NCBI GenBank assembly: GCA_017547315.1
Contig: JAFYQA010000113.1
Location: 1 to 13,732, forward strand
DNA length: 13,732 nucleotides
From: Roseburia sp.
GTDB lineage: Bacteria; Bacillota_A; Clostridia; Lachnospirales; Lachnospiraceae
Direction of reading: 5' to 3'
The position numbers and the translations under genes were made by a program. The notes below the pieces were generated by a model. That model saw nothing but the letters and a program-made list of their open reading frames with translations. It was not told the origin of the DNA and ran no database searches. Positions 12,502 through 13,732 of this stretch are shown in pieces (the stretch's first letter is position 1; the number at the start of each line of letters is the position of its first letter).

Positions 12502-12529
12502 TCAGAGCCGGAGCGATATCCGGCTCTGA
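12502..12529. repeat. Strong hairpin between the GH79 genes
   Basis: TCAGAGCCGGA and TCCGGCTCTGA pair perfectly over 11 bp around GCGATA. The following bases are AATATATAAAA, not a T-run. It is therefore more likely an intercistronic stabiliser or attenuator than a full terminator. It is much more GC-rich than its surroundings. Confidence 0.7.
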
Positions 12530-12562
12530 ATATATAAAATGAAAATAGGGGAGAATAAACCA

Positions 12563-13732
12563 ATGGGACAGACAGTAACATTATTACCTGAATTATCTGT
12601 GATTCGTACTGTAAACGACAAAATGATGTCTTACAACGTAGAATTTACAGAAGTAACAGGCGGAACATTCTGGAAAGCATACACACCAGAACAGATTGCA
12701 GGAACAGAGAAATTTGCAGTAGGTGGAGCAAGCAATATTGCAGAGGCAATGGCTTCTTTGATGCAGATGTATCCACCAATTGACCTTTACAATGAAAAAC
12801 TTCGCAAATTAGCAAAAGAGTTCGGACCTGTATGGGTGCGTGTATCTGGTACATGGGCTACTAAGACATTCTATGACTGGGATGGTACAGGTGTTATTCC
12901 AGAAGGATATCAGAATATTCTTACAAAAGAACAGTGGATTGGAGTGCTTGATTTTGTAAAAGCAATCAATGCGAAACTGCTTATCTCTATCGCAAACTGT
13001 GACGGTAACCATAAACATGACGAGCCACTTGATTTAACATTAATCAAGAAACTTTACGAAATTACATATGCACACGGTGCAACAATCGATGCAACAGAAT
13101 TCGTAAATGAACCAAATATGCTTGATATTACAGGTTTCCCTGTAGGATATACAGCAGAAGACTATGCACGTGACCAGGATCTTTACTTCGGATGGGTAAA
13201 GGAAAACTACCCAGATACACTTTGTGTAGGACCATGTAACACAGAAGGTACTATGGGAGACAAAGAAAAACAGAAAGACATGCCAGTTGGTGGCGTAGAA
13301 GCACTTTCTGGAAATATGGCTTCTTGTGATGCTTTAATGAACGGTACAGAAGTACCTATGGATGTATTTAGCTACCATTACTACAATGGTATTTCCGAGC
13401 GTTTAGAAATGGTTATGCCACAGATGCACTGGGATCCGGATAAAGTGTTGACAGAAGGTTATTTATCAGTAGCTCCAAGCTGTTGTGAATACAATATGCC
13501 ACTTCGTGATAAATACGTTCCAGGCGGCGAAATGTGGGTAACAGAGTCTGGTGATGCAGGCGGCGGTGGAAATACATGGGCTTCTACATATGTTGATGTA
13601 TTCCGTACTTTAAATGAACTTGGAACATTCGCAACACTTACAGATGGTGTTATTTTCCATAACACATTAGCATCTTCTGACTATGGTTTCTTAAAACATG
13701 GTACATTTGATCCTAGACCAAACTACTTCGCA
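12563..13732 (+). CDS. GH79-family glycoside hydrolase, copy 2 (3' end outside window)
   Basis: The first 390 residues of a second GH79 enzyme; no stop codon occurs before the right edge. GGGGAG lies nine bases before ATG 12563. It aligns along its length with copy 1: EVTGGTFWKAY, VWVRVSGTWATKTFYDWDG, PEGYQNILTKEQW, DVFSYHYYNGISER and GNTWASTYVDV all have counterparts. Catalytic residues are kept: Glu183 in ATEFVNEPN and Glu328 in MWVTESGDAG. Differences cluster in two places, residues 52-75 (GGASNIAEAMASLMQMY) and 227-260 (EGTMGDKEKQKDMPVGGVEA), which in this fold lie near the substrate cleft. No signal peptide is present. The two genes share the leader pattern AAACCAATGGG and probably one transcript. 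Tandem duplication followed by divergence in specificity is the simplest reading. Confidence 0.85.
   Translation, partial: MGQTVTLLPELSVIRTVNDKMMSYNVEFTEVTGGTFWKAYTPEQIAGTEKFAVGGASNIAEAMASLMQMYPPIDLYNEKLRKLAKEFGPVWVRVSGTWATKTFYDWDGTGVIPEGYQNILTKEQWIGVLDFVKAINAKLLISIANCDGNHKHDEPLDLTLIKKLYEITYAHGATIDATEFVNEPNMLDITGFPVGYTAEDYARDQDLYFGWVKENYPDTLCVGPCNTEGTMGDKEKQKDMPVGGVEALSGNMASCDALMNGTEVPMDVFSYHYYNGISERLEMVMPQMHWDPDKVLTEGYLSVAPSCCEYNMPLRDKYVPGGEMWVTESGDAGGGGNTWASTYVDVFRTLNELGTFATLTDGVIFHNTLASSDYGFLKHGTFDPRPNYFA

Noticed and set aside
12502..12540. A full terminator between the two GH79 genes
   Set aside because: The stem is strong, but the following bases are A/T-mixed with no T-run.
1..13732. 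CRISPR array, rRNA genes or an intact insertion sequence
   Set aside because: No regularly spaced direct repeats, rRNA-like conserved blocks or transposase flanked by terminal inverted repeats were seen.

Overview
The window looks like a chromosomal segment of a gut-type Lachnospiraceae relative (Firmicutes, Clostridia). This is inferred from the low-to-moderate GC, AGGAGG-type ribosome binding sites, tRNA genes without an encoded CCA, many U-tailed hairpin terminators, and family content: a permease-prefix SEDS-like protein, an Rpn-type nuclease, the clostridial LysA subgroup and cytosolic GH79 enzymes. No rRNA gene, CRISPR array or complete insertion sequence is visible.

Layout. (1) 4-1380: a polytopic FtsW/RodA-like membrane protein with an N-terminal permease-prefix domain, closed by a hairpin. 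(2) 1444-1868: two divergent tRNA-Leu genes, CAG on minus and AAG on plus, back to back with near-consensus promoters, each with its own terminator. (3) 1834-3531: an accessory patch behind tRNA-Leu(AAG). It holds a short minus-strand coding remnant (possibly an integrase tail), a hairpin-rich gap, and an apparent operon of three small membrane-anchored proteins of unknown function ending in a strong terminator. (4) 3585-4735: a PD-(D/E)XK nuclease of the Rpn/transposase-like family, preceded by two tandem hairpins. (5) 4812-7536: a MarR regulator, diaminopimelate decarboxylase (lysA), and an uncharacterised protein with a nuclease-like N-terminal part and a probable winged-helix C-terminus, closed by a two-way terminator. 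(6) 7573-8252, minus strand: an XRE-type DNA-binding protein with a perfect 20-bp palindrome inside its promoter, followed by a 96-aa protein of unknown function. (7) 8456-10243: a 337-aa unknown protein and a histidine phosphatase, tightly spaced. (8) 10325-13732: a TetR regulator followed by two tandem GH79 glycoside hydrolases; the second runs off the right edge.

How the parts may work together. The GH79 pair lacks signal peptides, so it probably cleaves imported glucuronide-type substrates in the cytoplasm, and the adjacent TetR protein is the obvious candidate regulator. The XRE gene and its 96-aa partner look like a small autoregulated unit, either a toxin-antitoxin-like pair or a regulator with an accessory protein. 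The MarR gene carries a duplicated 16-bp motif around its promoter and start and may also control lysA. The patch between tRNA-Leu(AAG) and the Rpn gene has the look of a decayed tRNA-linked insertion, but no attachment-site duplication is visible. Functions of six proteins (2317, 2775, 3049, 6749, 7573 and 8456) cannot be named from sequence alone.
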